Source of the DNA: Chara braunii
Taxonomy: Eukaryota > Streptophyta > Charophyceae > Charales > Characeae
Reading direction: 5' to 3'
Assembly (NCBI GenBank): GCA_003427395.1
Contig: BFEA01000418.1
Coordinates: forward strand, 1,209,798 to 1,237,934
Length of the DNA: 28,137 bases
Position numbers and translations under genes: made by a program. Numbering within the stretch: the stretch's first letter is position 1; each line of letters starts with the position of its first letter. Positions 18,531 through 28,137 of this stretch are shown here, in pieces. A model generated the notes under the pieces. It saw only the letters and a list, made by a program, of their open reading frames with translations. It was not told the origin of the DNA and did not search any database.

Positions 18531-20808
18531 TGGCTGCGGCTTGGATAAAGTCTTAGGTATTCCGACCATCCAGTGGTAACCAATTAGATATTTGCGGTTC
18601 TTCTTTTGCGAAAACCTTTGCCAACGCGTTATTTGTTTCCTCAAGTATTCAAAAACCAGATTAAGCTCCTTCCATTTCTTCCCATAGTGGACCTCCCATC
18701 TGTCAAAATAGTCAGCCGGATCATTTCTTTTGCTAGCGCAATTTGTTGATGCTTAGAGAGGTTGTCCCCATTGAAGACTATGACATTTCTTCTTTTTCAG
18801 ATGTTGTGCATCACCGCTCCTTTACACACCAAAACAACGTATCCCATCCCTGTTACAGGTTACTTTGGCTATTGCGCACACTATGTAGAATTCATTCGTC
18901 TGTCCAGGGTCATTCTGCCCCAACATACTTATCCAAGTGGAAAGTCCACCATTGCCATACTTCATCCGAGAGTAGACAGTATTCCCAAATGTGTGCTGAC
19001 GACTCTCATGCCCACTCACATCTCTTACACTGGATATCCAAAAATATTCCTTTGGATTCCAACCACACTGCTAACGTTGTGACTTGAAGCGACTATAACC
19101 ATATTAGGCTTGATTGCTTCCGCGATGGTATTTTTTTCAAGGTTTGTCATAAGTAGGGGGAGTTAGGTCTTGCGGCTTCCGCTCTCTTCAAGTACACAAA
19201 GCGCTGAGTGACCATTAGTATTGAAGATCTCTTGATTCTCTATCGCTGAATGTATACTCTCATTCTAGTTTTATATTGGAACAAAGGAATCTGTATTCCT
19301 TTCTTCTTGTCCTTCCATCCCACTAAAGTTGGGTCTATTGAGAACACCCCTGCAGGACTGGTCAACAATTGGAAATTCAACTTCCCTGGTTTGGGATCCG
19401 TCCATAGTATGACTTCCTCCGGACCCACCGTCGTGGGGATTGGTACCGTTTTATTCACCTTCCATTTTTCCAATTTCATCCCTCCCCCTAACTCGGGGCC
19501 CACCACCCTTCCTATCTCATCTCCGCTGGCCGAGGTATACAGCCAGTTGCCACAAGCGTGTTCCATAAGGTCATTCAACATGGTCTTTCAGTTGTTGGGT
19601 ATGGCTTTGAGGAGTAGTCTATAGTTATTTGCTACTCCTCTTACTCTTGGAAGCGTAAATTTCAACTCTTAAGTGAAAATCCAGTTAGCAAGGTCTGCAT
19701 CTCAAATATCTTTGACCCGAATGATGCCATGCTTTATCCATTGGCGGCCAAAATTCCCTACTGCAGTTGACGTTGAGAAGGGGGCCCATCACCTCTCAAA
19801 ATATATAGGTTTTCAAAGAGCGGTTGATTTAGTGTTTCTCTTGTGGATGGTCCTCTCAGTAGTTCTGGAGCTAGTTGTTTCCATGCTTTGAGAATTGCTA
19901 ACCAGATTCTCGATTTTGGCCTTCTATTAACAAAGAAGGGAATTAACAAGGCACGCCAGACAACTGAAGTATCTGCAAGTGACCAGTCTTTACCCAATAG
20001 GTATTCTGCAAATTTCTCCGAATTTTTTTCGATTTCTCCTGTATGGTCGTTACTATCCACTTACACAGCAGGGCCAGTTTTTGGTGATGAGGGTCCAAAA
20101 TACCCAAGCCCCCTTCAGATCTTGGCATAGAGATAGCTTACCGTGCAACTTTAGAAATAAACCCTTAAGCTTCCGAGACCTTTGGCTTCCACATATATCT
20201 GGATGCTACTCTTTTAATTTTTGAACACGCTGTATCACTCAAATAGTGCACAGATAGTGGAAACCATATAAGAGAGAACGCCGCCGAGGAGATGACTATC
20301 GCTCTGCCAAAGATGAAAATTTTGTGTGAGCGGATCCAACTTGTCACTCTAAGTGTTACTTTGTCTACCAATAATAGGTCTTGAGATTCGGCACAATTGG
20401 TCAGTGAGACCTGGACTATCAGGAACCGTTCAGAGTTTTCAGTCAGGATTTGACCCCGACCTCAATCAACTTTCAGACCATAGGAGGAGGCATAAAAAAC
20501 ACAGATTTATCCCAATTGATTGAATCTTCTGAAAGATTGCAATACGTATCTAGTACTAATCTCAGTTTTGTTAGTGACTGACTGAAGTTTTCACAGGTAA
20601 CAGTAAAATCATCTGCAATCGGCCCCTCTTTCCAATGGAGGGAAGTGGAGAGTTGCAGTCCTTTGATTCCTTGATTTAATCTGATGTTGTCCAATAGAAC
20701 CTCTAACTGGAGGACGAACAATAAGGGGGCCAAAGGGCAACCTTGACAAAGCGACTGTGTTAATGGGAATTCATCAGATAGCATCCCATTTACTATTACG
20801 ATGTCGTA

Positions 20809-20834
20809 CCAAATACCCTTACAAGGGTATTTGG
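20809..20834. repeat. Perfect 26-bp palindrome at the RT insert junction
   Basis: CCAAATACCCTT, two bases AC, AAGGGTATTTGG: 12-bp perfect arms. Lies where RT homology resumes on the left side of the insert. Confidence 0.8.
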
Positions 20835-21310
20835 CATGTTTTCTGCAAGTCACGCAAGTGCAACCTCTCCCATCTGGCGGCGCGCGCGACATATTGACGG
20901 TGAGGTGCGACCATGCGTGGCCTGGGTGTGCATGGCATCGCAGGCAGAGGGACGCGCCCCGCATCTAGTTTTATTCACTATTATTCTTTTATGTTAAACT
21001 TTATCTATTTTACTGTCATGTCCGCATGTGATGATAATCGGCTCTGAGGCCGACGCCGGGGCACGGTGACCGATACGGCAGTCGAGGACCTTGAGCAGGT
21101 CCATCAAGATTCCGGCGTGATTAGGGCGTTGATAAAATCCTACCCACGTCGGAGCACGGACCGAAGAGGTCAATGTGCGTGAGAGTTGTGGGGTCTCTGG
21201 TCGTGGCTTCCCTCGCTTCCCATTTGGAGAGCGTCGATAGTCTAAAGTGGAAGGGAATGGGGGAGGGTCCCGCGCTGCTTGTGCGGTGCCGGACCGATGC
21301 GCTCGACAAT
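20825..21310. mobile_element. Foreign insert inside the LINE RT domain
   Basis: RT homology stops after VVKTMYSQATS (near 21315) and resumes at DIVIVNG (near 20810), residues that should be adjacent in LINE RTs. The ~490 bp between is unlike the LINE: a GC-rich portion (about 21030-21305), an AT-rich portion (20965-21020) and another GC-rich portion (20875-20960). Possible 4-bp CGAC matches occur at both edges. No transposase or terminal inverted repeat was found. A minus-strand THIDLFGP string near 21155 resembles an integrase motif but stands alone. Confidence 0.55.
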
Positions 21311-23615
21311 GACCGAAGTCGCTTGTGAGTACATTGTCTTAACTACCTGTTTAAACCTTGGTCTAGACAGGGTGGGGGCAACAAAGGTCCACCCCACCTT
21401 GTCATAGGTTTTTTCCATGTCTAGTAGGAATACCGCTACTTCTCATTTTTATGTTCCTATTACTTCAAGTGTTTGGATAGTTGTCGTTATGTTTTCAAAA
21501 ATTGAGCGGCCTCTTACAAAAGCCCCCTGCTCCCAACCTATGAGGTTTGGCAATAGGGTAGCCAATCGACAGGCTAGGGATTTAGCCAGGATTTTATACA
21601 CCACATTAAGCACTGAGATCGGACGATAATTTTTTACTTATGATTTGTCATTTTTTTTGTAAAAGAGAAAGATGATACATTTGACAAACCCTATAGGAAG
21701 AATTTGGTTTCTAAGGTTTTATTGTACACTTGACAGACGAACGGAGCAAAGGACTTCCAATATTGTTGAAACAGTTCGACTGGGAGGTCATCCAGTCCGA
21801 GGCACTTGCCCTTGGTCATCTGTTTCACTGCTCTCTTCAGTTACTCTTCGGAGAACGACATATCAAGGTCTAGCCTCGCTTGTTGAGGAATTGACACCAA
21901 CGATCGATTCCAATAATCATAATATACTGAAAGGTCTGAGTCGACGGAATCAAAGGGTCGTCTAGTCGAAACTATATCTCTAAAATTGTCCAGCGCATAA
22001 TTACACATTTTTTCCGTGTCTGTTGCCTTTGGAGCGATTAACGCAAAAGGGTGTGTTAGTTCTAGAATTAATGGTTTCGTATGTCTGAGGATCAAGGACC
22101 TGGATGTAATCTTGGTCATTCTATCATAGCCAAATAACCCTCTTTGCTTCAACCACTCAAGTCATTTCCTGTTTTTCTGTATCTCAAGGGCTTCTAAGTG
22201 GGCTAACCCACTCTTTCTCCTTTCAGCCCAAAAGTAATCCGAAAAGGGGTCACCCCCCATCTTAGATTCTGCTTCTTCTATATCTTTGATAATATTTTTC
22301 TACTTCCAAGTCCTGTTGGCTGCTTTTATTCTTCAAAATGAAATGAGGCCCGCTCTTACTATACTCAGACCAACCTCTCCCGTTCCACAAATAAAGGTTT
22401 TGCCAATGACCAAGATTTCATTTGGTCATTAACCCATTTACATAGACCCTCATCCTTCAGATTATTAATATTCAACTGAAATGGAGGTCTGTGTTTTTCA
22501 ATAATCTTAGTTGGGAGAATGTTCATTACCACTGGATAGTGGTCTGTCTGGTACAAATATATGAAATCTGACCAAATACAGCGATCCCAAGGCGTTCCCC
22601 TCACCAAGAAGAAATTAAGTTTTTTCCTCGGTTGGGGTGTTGTGTTCGACGGTCTCGGTCCGTACCATGTAAACCCGTTGTTTTTTTTGTTCATTATTCG
22701 GTAAACATCATTCAAGCTTTGCGTTTCCTTAAAGGCAAACAACATGTGTATGTCCTCCTTAATTGGGGAGTGCTTCAAGGTATCCAAACCTAGGTTAAAT
22801 GTTGTATTTCAATCCCCCATCACAATCAGATTTTCTATATCAGGTATATGGGTGGGGAGATTAGCAAAGAATTGTGTTTTTTCGCCGTATTTGACTGGGG
22901 CATAAATAGACATCAAGGACCATTCCTCAACATCGATAGTGATTTTCACCCAGACCCATCTACCGCTTGGGTCCACGTGATGGTCAATAATTTGACAGTC
23001 TAGGTCTTTATTAATTAGTATCGCAGTTCTGCCACGGGTTTCCGTGACAAGGGCCCAAAACTGAGGCCCCTCCCACCATCCTGAGATTTCTGCGATTTTT
23101 CCCCCGTCTAATTTAGTCTCTTGCAAACCCACAGTGCGAGCTGCATTTGAAAACAGTCGGGTCTTTATACGTTGTTTTTTAGCCTTTGTAGACGTATCAC
23201 CAAGTCCTCTAATATTTCAAGACACGACTCTTACCCTATTAGGCAGGACCATTGAAAGGGTCCATACCACTTTCGGGTTGGATTCAATTGACACTCCCTT
23301 CTGCCAAAAGGGAGAAAACTTGAATAATTGACTGAGTCTCGATGCTTGTAGTTTTTAGGTCTTGTTTTCATATTTTAATCTTTCTTGCATGTCTGTGTGC
23401 AAGATCCACTTAGCAATCTCTTTCCCAAACAGGGTTTCGACAAGTCTTATATCGTTTACCGATTCCAGTTTGTTTGTAACGAAATCCATTGAGGGGTACC
23501 AATATATCTTCAAGTTGCACCATTTCTCGAAGGATTCAAAAACTGTTTTTAGGCCCAATAAAGAGATATGTAGAATGATCGTCTCTTCTGTTGGTAAGAC
23601 CAACAGGTGATGAAA

Positions 23616-23736
23616 NACCTTGAAGTTTGGTATTGAGGTTACTGTTCNCGTCTNGTTCAATATCCATTTCTTGGTCANGTCATAGACCTGAGACTCGGCT
23701 GGTTGACTGTGCACAATTAGGGAAGGTATTTCCAAN
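23616..23736. other. Five isolated ambiguous bases
   Basis: N at 23616, 23648, 23654, 23678 and 23736, all single, within the LINE. They look like unresolved differences between collapsed repeat copies or poor base calls rather than a scaffold gap. Confidence 0.9.
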
Positions 23737-23846
23737 CCCTCATCTCTTAGCCTCTTAGTGAGTACCATCACTCCCTGTGGTGAGTTCGAAAGGATTAGTG
23801 ACATTGGCTTTTGCCTTGTCTGTACTCGGCATAGTTCTCATTGGAG

Positions 23847-25993
23847 CTACCAAGGATAGAGAGTGGTTTCCACCCTTGTTGTCTGAGGTTTTTTCTTTGG
23901 GGTGTTTTTTGATGTCATCAAAGGCGCAACTATAGTGTGAAAGTCTTCTGTTTTTTTTCTAGCAATACTACTCATATTATTCAGCTTTGCCTTTTTTACT
24001 GAAGAGCATTGGTACCCGTCCACAACGTGGGATGCAAAAACAAATTGAGCGCTCATTTTTTATTTGTGTTTCTTAGGGGGATCAACAAAGTTGACTTTAA
24101 CAGGCGAATCTTCATTTTCGTCTTCGGTATTCGACCCTGCGAATCCTTCTGTGAGCTTCTCTACCTGGCGGTGGCTGTTTTCCGACTTTGCCCCTGTTGG
24201 GGCTTGTCCTTCCCACAACTCGTTCTTGAAGGAAAGTACAGTTGGTGTCAATTCTATCCCCTTAAGTTCCTGGTTATTAATATTGGAGAAGGGTTTCCTT
24301 TTGTTCTTCTTATGAGTTTGCCATCTTCCTCCTCCTCCGTCTTAGAGTCTGTGTCCGTTTTCGGTCCAAGCGGTGAGTTAGCATCTTTTCTCTATTTTAC
24401 ATCTCTGATGCTTTCCCCTTTACGGATCATTTCTTTCTTAGGCTCGATTTCAACCTCTTCGCTGTCTTCCTTTTCGTCTTATTTTTCCTTTTCCTTTTCA
24501 ACCTTCATTTCCCTACCAGATGAACTTTCTTTTTCTGCATCAAGGAAGGGGGTACAAGCGGGTGTGGGTTTGAAGGGAGAAACCTGCAGGGAATCCTTTA
24601 CCTTTGCCTTTCTCATCTCTGATGCACTTGGTACCTCTTCCTTTCTCTAATGGTTTTTTCCTTCTTTGTAGGTAAACCCTTCCTTCTCCTTTTCTTCTTT
24701 GTCATCCCCTCGCAACTTCTTCCTGATCTATTATTTCCTCTCTCCCTTTTTCTTCTTCCCCTTATCTTTATTTCTTACATTTGTCTTCCCTCCCTTCCCC
24801 GTATCTTTGTCATGCCCATACTTTTCTTTGTTGTCTTTCCTTCCTATTTTTTCCTCCTCCTACTCACCTTCCCTTTCTCCCTCCACTCTCCCTCCCGTAT
24901 CCTCTTTTCCCCCTTGGTGCATTCCATCACCTCTTTTTTTCTCCATCCCGTTTATCCCTTCCTGGTCTTTCCCTTGCCCTTTATCCTTCTCCCTTTCCCT
25001 CTCCTTGTCCTTTTCATTTTCATTCCCCTTTTCATTATCACCTATCTTTTCTACACCTTCTCTTCCTCCCTCCTTTTTGCTCTCCACTTTGTCTTTCTTT
25101 CCTCCAGAAAACTTATGATTTTGTCTCTTTAGGGATGTTCCATTGGTGACAATGTGGTAGAATCTTCAACATACTTCACACCAGGACGTGCTGGCGCAGA
25201 CGACATCTACCTTCACGATTCCATCTTCCAAAAGGTCTATTTGAAGTGATTCTTTTAACCGCGTTTTCGCTGAAGGTTCAAGATCAAACCTGAGGTCCTT
25301 CAACTTAGGGGAACCTGGGGTAGCAAATGGTGGATGAGATTTCATGATTGACCCGAAGGCAAGTTTAACTGACATCTCAAAAAGGTCCATCGCCATGATC
25401 GGGACCTGAAGACACCGAATCCAGAAATAGGGAAGGCGCATGGCCTCCCTCCATTCCGAAAGTTGTTTTTTTGTCATCTAGGGTCTGAAACGTAGAGTGT
25501 ATTTTTTCTTATCGAGTTCAATTTCCACGTGCCCCTTGGTCAACATCCAGGAGACAGTTTCACGAGTGGATGAAACATAAGTGACCAGATTTTTGGCTTT
25601 ATTATGAAACAACCCCCTTCGAGGAGGAATATTGATCTACCTTGCTGTCGCTCATCCATCCTCATAGATTCTCACTAGTTTGTGCTTTATCCCCAATGGT
25701 AGGGAGGTTGAATCATCGCCAAATAGTACAGTCACTGCATGTTCCCTAAGCCATTAGACTTGTACCTTATACATTTCAGGATTGATTGTAACTTTGATAA
25801 AGTTTTCGCCTGTTTCTACCTGATTTGGAACCAAGTCCATTGGTAGAATTCCGTCTGTATAGCATTTCGACATTGTTTTCCTTATGCGGATTTTGTCTTC
25901 CTTTGTTAGAGGGTGAGGGCTAGGATGTCTTGGTGGAGGTATCAAGGGGGGGTGGGGATCGGGAGAGGAGGATCCTGCTCCTGGTCCCGCCAT
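23847..25993 (-). pseudogene. LINE ORF1 remnant: DUF4283-like domain, zinc knuckle, charged region
   Basis: It likely starts at the ATG at 25993 (MAGPGAGSSSPDPHPP, proline/serine-rich). Minus-strand fragments follow in order. The 25550-25170 section contains PYFWIRCLQVPIMAMDLFEM and a VKLAFGSI segment, the pattern of DUF4283-type plant L1 ORF1 proteins. Next is a zinc-knuckle position CEVC-stop-RFYHIVTN (around 25180-25140), in which the last Cys of CCHC reads Asn. Then comes a long K/E/G/R-rich region (about 25090-24480), and C-terminal fragments at 24251-24060 and 24056-23847. ORF1 proteins of this kind bind the LINE RNA. Several stops and shifts break the frame. Confidence 0.7.
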
Positions 25994-26071
25994 CCTTCCC
26001 TTTGATCCAACAAAAAAAAAACGCTCCCAAACAAAAAAGTACACAAAAAACACGCAACAAATTGAGAACAT

Positions 26072-26880
26072 TAATCACCTAAAACTAATACTCCAACTTC
26101 CCTAAATCAGAAACTTCAATCACATTGGGAATAAATAAGGCACCCTTTCCCCCCCCTTTGGCTAACGTTATTGAAGAAAATTTACCATCGTGGATGATGA
26201 CCGTTAGGGCGTATGGTAATCCTCTCCTCTTGGGCGGGTGCATGATACAACTGAAGATTAACTAGTAAGAGGACGTTGAGTCAACCCGTCTTCATCAGGC
26301 TGACGTCAATCGCGATCCTCAACTCTTTTGTTTATTATACTTAATGTCGAAATCACACGAAGAGTCCCTCACCCCTTGGGCAGCAAGGGAGTAGTCTGCA
26401 GCCGTGAAACCACGAACCCATCGAAGCCTCTCTCGTATAGTGAACCTTCTTCCTATTCGGAATCTGGTTGAAGGCAGCTCCCGCGGTGATGGAGGGTTAC
26501 GACACCACCTCTGGCGTTCCCACTAACACCTCGATAGGCGCTTTTGCCACCAAACTCTCCCAATAATGTGTTCGTAAGCGATCTCGACAGTCCTCACGGA
26601 GCTTGGTCTTAATGTGAGCGAGCGAGTATGGTTGCAGCAACCGACAACCCCTTCCGGGTTTCCAACTGGAAGAGTATGTCGTCTGATGTTAGATGAGCTC
26701 CTTACCCTTCTCAACCTAGGCCACAGAAGTGGCCGGGGGGGGAGCCTCGAAATTGTTGACTTAACTCCTTGCAACCCTAGTGATGGTGAGTTCACCTCGT
26801 GCCGACGACCGTTGGACCCGTGTCATTTCCAGACACGGGGCCGGCCGACCGAGGCGCGGCGTGGAACCGCCACCTGAATA
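26072..26880. other. Noncoding stretch upstream of the LINE, possible 5' UTR
   Basis: Lies directly upstream of LINE ORF1. No coding domain is recognised; the plus and minus frames of 87-90 codons at 26523-26877 overlap each other and look incidental. It could be the LINE 5' UTR or unrelated flank. Confidence 0.4.
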
Positions 26881-26884
26881 GCGC

Positions 26885-26964
26885 AACTCGCGTAGCGTTA
26901 GCGCCTGGCCCCTCACTCTGTCCGAACTCGTGTAGCGTTAGCACCCGGCCCCTCACTCCGAGCG
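26885..26964. repeat. 40-bp tandem duplication
   Basis: AACTCGCGTAGCGTTAGCGC... at 26885 and AACTCGTGTAGCGTTAGCAC... at 26925, each continuing into GGCCCCTCACTC; two units with about five differences. Confidence 0.85.
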
Positions 26965-26990
26965 CGCTCTGACCCGTCATAAGCGGTTAA

Positions 26991-27383
26991 CAGGGACCCC
27001 CACTTTTCGGCCCTAGGTAACGATGAATGATCCTGAATGATCCTGAATTTAGGGTTTTTTTGTGTTTTTTTGGATTTTTTTTTTTGCCTGTTTTTTTTTT
27101 TTATTTGGACAAGCTTTCTGTGTGTCAAATTTGATGTCATTTGGAGTATTAGAATTTGTGTTGTGAAGAGTGGTGAAAATTGTGAAAATTTCATGGCAGT
27201 TTTGTGGCCAAAATTTCATGAAAATGCACTTTTGGCTTGCTGTTTTATATGTTTTTAATTTTTGTTTTTTTGTTTTGTTTTTATAATATGTTAATAAGAA
27301 GTGCACTCTATACATCCGTATGAAGTTTGCTTAAAATGACCTTACGGTTTTCTTATAAATTGAGGTGAAAAATGGGGGGCCGG
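26991..27383 (+). mobile_element. TTAA-flanked MITE, copy 2
   Basis: Bounded by TTAA at 26987-26990 and 27384-27387. The ends are inverted: CAGGGACCCCCACTTTTC on the left, CCGGCCCCCCATTTTTC as the reverse complement of the right end. The interior is T-rich and matches the reverse complement of 4236-4515 in several blocks in the same order. About 113 bp longer than copy 1. No coding capacity. Confidence 0.7.
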
Positions 27384-27390
27384 TTAACGA

Positions 27391-27581
27391 GGATAGTTAA
27401 ATATCGGAGGGCCCTGATCGTCTGCTTGTCACAGGCAGGAAATTTAGGCTGGTGCCAGCCTAAATGGTCGCGCAGCAATCCATCGGAGGGTCCCCATAGT
27501 GTGCTTGTCACAGGCAGGAAATTAGCGGATAGTTAAATATCGGGGGCCCCGATCGTCGGCTTGTCACAGGCAGGAAATTAG
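27391..27581 (+). repeat. Short tandem repeat, three units
   Basis: GGATAGTTAAATATCGG (27391 and 27528) and GCTTGTCACAGGCAGGAAAT (near 27424, 27502 and 27559) form three related units. Units one and three are the most alike; unit two lacks the GGATAGTTAAAT start. Confidence 0.85.
27442..27465. repeat. Perfect palindrome inside the tandem array
   Basis: ATTTAGGCTGG, TG, CCAGCCTAAAT: 11-bp perfect arms, present only after the first unit. Confidence 0.85.
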
Positions 27582-27942
27582 TCTGGTGCCTACAGGGCCA
27601 GCGCTCGAACTGTACCACGTGGAACATATAGTAACGAACTTTTTTTTTTTTTTTTTTTTTTTTTGTGGGAGTACCAACTTTAGCGTTCGCACAGCCCCGG
27701 CCTCTCGACCCTCTAAGCTACTGCAAGACGTTGTGGACTGGACTCTGCGCTCTCTGCCCAGACACGCACGCGCAGATACTCACGCACAGACTGTTGGGGA
27801 TCAACCTCCTGACGAGTCGGTGAAAGTCCGACGAAACAGTCTGGCACAGTCATGCTTGCTTTTGAGTGTAGAGCGAATATGACAATACACACACAAGCAC
27901 ACGCACACAGAGACGCACCATCCTCTCTTTCTCTCTCTGTGA

Positions 27943-27974
<32 letters not shown>

Positions 27975-28137
27975 TACACACGCGCACAGAAAGAGATTGT
28001 TGTTCCCAAGCTTTTGGTCGTGCTGGGGATAGGGCTGTCCATTGGGAAGGGCTCTGCATCCAAAAGGTTGGACGCTGAGGCTTGGGCTGTGCAATCGAGC
28101 GCAACAACATGACGTAAGGTGGGTTAATTCGTGCTTT
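27582..28137. other. Noncoding stretch with simple repeats
   Basis: Includes T25 at 27640-27664, ACAC-rich sequence near 27885-27910, CTCT near 27922-27938 and (ACGC)n at 27942-27973. Overlapping frames on both strands follow the repeats. Confidence 0.6.
27942..27973. repeat. (ACGC)n microsatellite
   Basis: Eight perfect units. Confidence 0.95.

Larger units (their letters stand above)
18545..23230 (-). pseudogene. LINE ORF2 remnant: APE endonuclease, RT and C-terminal Cys/His region
   Basis: Endonuclease (about 23230-22370): NIRGLG start motif, GLQETK, SIYAP, VMGD followed by a stop and N, FTWYGP, and TDHYPV near its end; the usual RxD segment reads KLNFFLV. RT (about 22160-20470): EELKRAV-like start with a MTKGKCLGLDDLPVE segment, a frameshifted fingers region, EKTYDKVGWTF around the first catalytic Asp, VNGMLSDEFPLTQSLCQGCP, and IADD where Y/FADD is expected. 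After the RT come a YMWKPK segment, a GGLGILD motif with ALLCKW, and near 19045-18945 a CKRC...H...C segment followed by VWQWW, matching the zf-RVT-type region of plant LINEs. Reading needs many frame changes, so it is not functional. A foreign insert occupies about 20820-21310. The sequence ends near 18545. Confidence 0.85.
18540..26070 (-). mobile_element. Nearly full-length, decayed L1-like LINE
   Basis: Minus-strand order is ORF1 (nucleic-acid-binding protein), APE endonuclease, reverse transcriptase, then C-terminal Cys/His region, as in L1-type non-LTR retrotransposons. The ORF1 architecture resembles plant L1. Both ORFs are broken by many stops and frameshifts, so the element is dead. 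A ~490-bp foreign segment sits inside the RT. Five isolated N bases lie near the ORF1/ORF2 junction. The 5' end is not defined and the upstream 26072-26880 may be its 5' UTR. No target duplication was found, and no clear poly(A) tail is visible at the 3' side (near 18540). Confidence 0.85.

Noticed and set aside
18743-19624. Plus-strand ORFs opposite the LINE C-terminus
   Set aside because: The minus strand carries the recognised LINE motifs here.
21121-21309. THIDLFGP as an integrase fragment
   Set aside because: Single short string without the surrounding catalytic region; left only as a remark in the insert entry.
24009-25149. Plus-strand ORFs of 120-213 codons
   Set aside because: Antisense shadows of LINE ORF1; hydrophobic F/L/S/P composition comes from the pyrimidine-rich strand.

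Overview
This window is eukaryotic, repeat-rich, intergenic-type DNA. It has no operon-like packing and no convincing intact host gene. Long homopolymer runs, many microsatellites, MITE-like DNA elements, tRNA-like repeats and one large decayed non-LTR retrotransposon account for most of what can be recognised. The host is probably a streptophyte (plant or charophyte-grade alga). That is inference from three things: the LINE ORF1 has the layout of plant L1 ORF1 (a DUF4283-like domain, then a zinc knuckle); a short CCCTAAA-type tract lies at 6015-6038; and 13907-14100 carries a motif I recall from plant LTR retrotransposons. I cannot name a species.

Layout. 1-950: noncoding, with a GC-rich patch and a poly-T run. 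951-1500: a clean 550-bp MITE with 25-bp terminal inverted repeats and a TTA target duplication (PIF/Harbinger type). 1525-2540: a tRNA-like remnant and microsatellites. 2758-3172: a GC-rich reading frame that looks like a once-continuous gene or retrocopy, now split by a 49-bp poly(A)-tailed insert with a 13/14-bp target duplication and by a 4-bp tandem duplication. 4236-4515 and 26991-27383: two divergent copies, in opposite orientation, of a TTAA-flanked MITE family. 6038-6271 and 7363-7563: two coding-looking fragments of unknown identity. 8700-8815 and 12180-12300: two GTAC-rich palindromic islands that share sequence. 9340-10220: a diverged direct-repeat pair around a (TTTG)n tract. 11430-12030: long GT, GA and ATCA microsatellites.

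12720-17000 is a long noncoding block, possibly part of an LTR. Its most striking content is an array at 14504-15462 of roughly a dozen imperfect hairpins, most on a ~63-bp period inside a ~190-bp three-unit repeat. The central core is conserved, while the outer stem arms change sequence from unit to unit and stay complementary.

17100-18540 holds several copies of a short dispersed repeat, one carrying an 83-bp (CT)n tract. About 18540-26070, on the minus strand, is a nearly full-length L1-like LINE: ORF1 (DUF4283-like domain, zinc knuckle, long charged region) and ORF2 (APE endonuclease, reverse transcriptase, C-terminal Cys/His region). It is full of stops and frameshifts, carries a ~490-bp foreign insert inside the RT domain, and contains five isolated ambiguous bases. 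26880-28137 contains short tandem repeats, the second TTAA MITE and more microsatellites. No genes here appear to work together; the window is a record of transposition and repeat growth.
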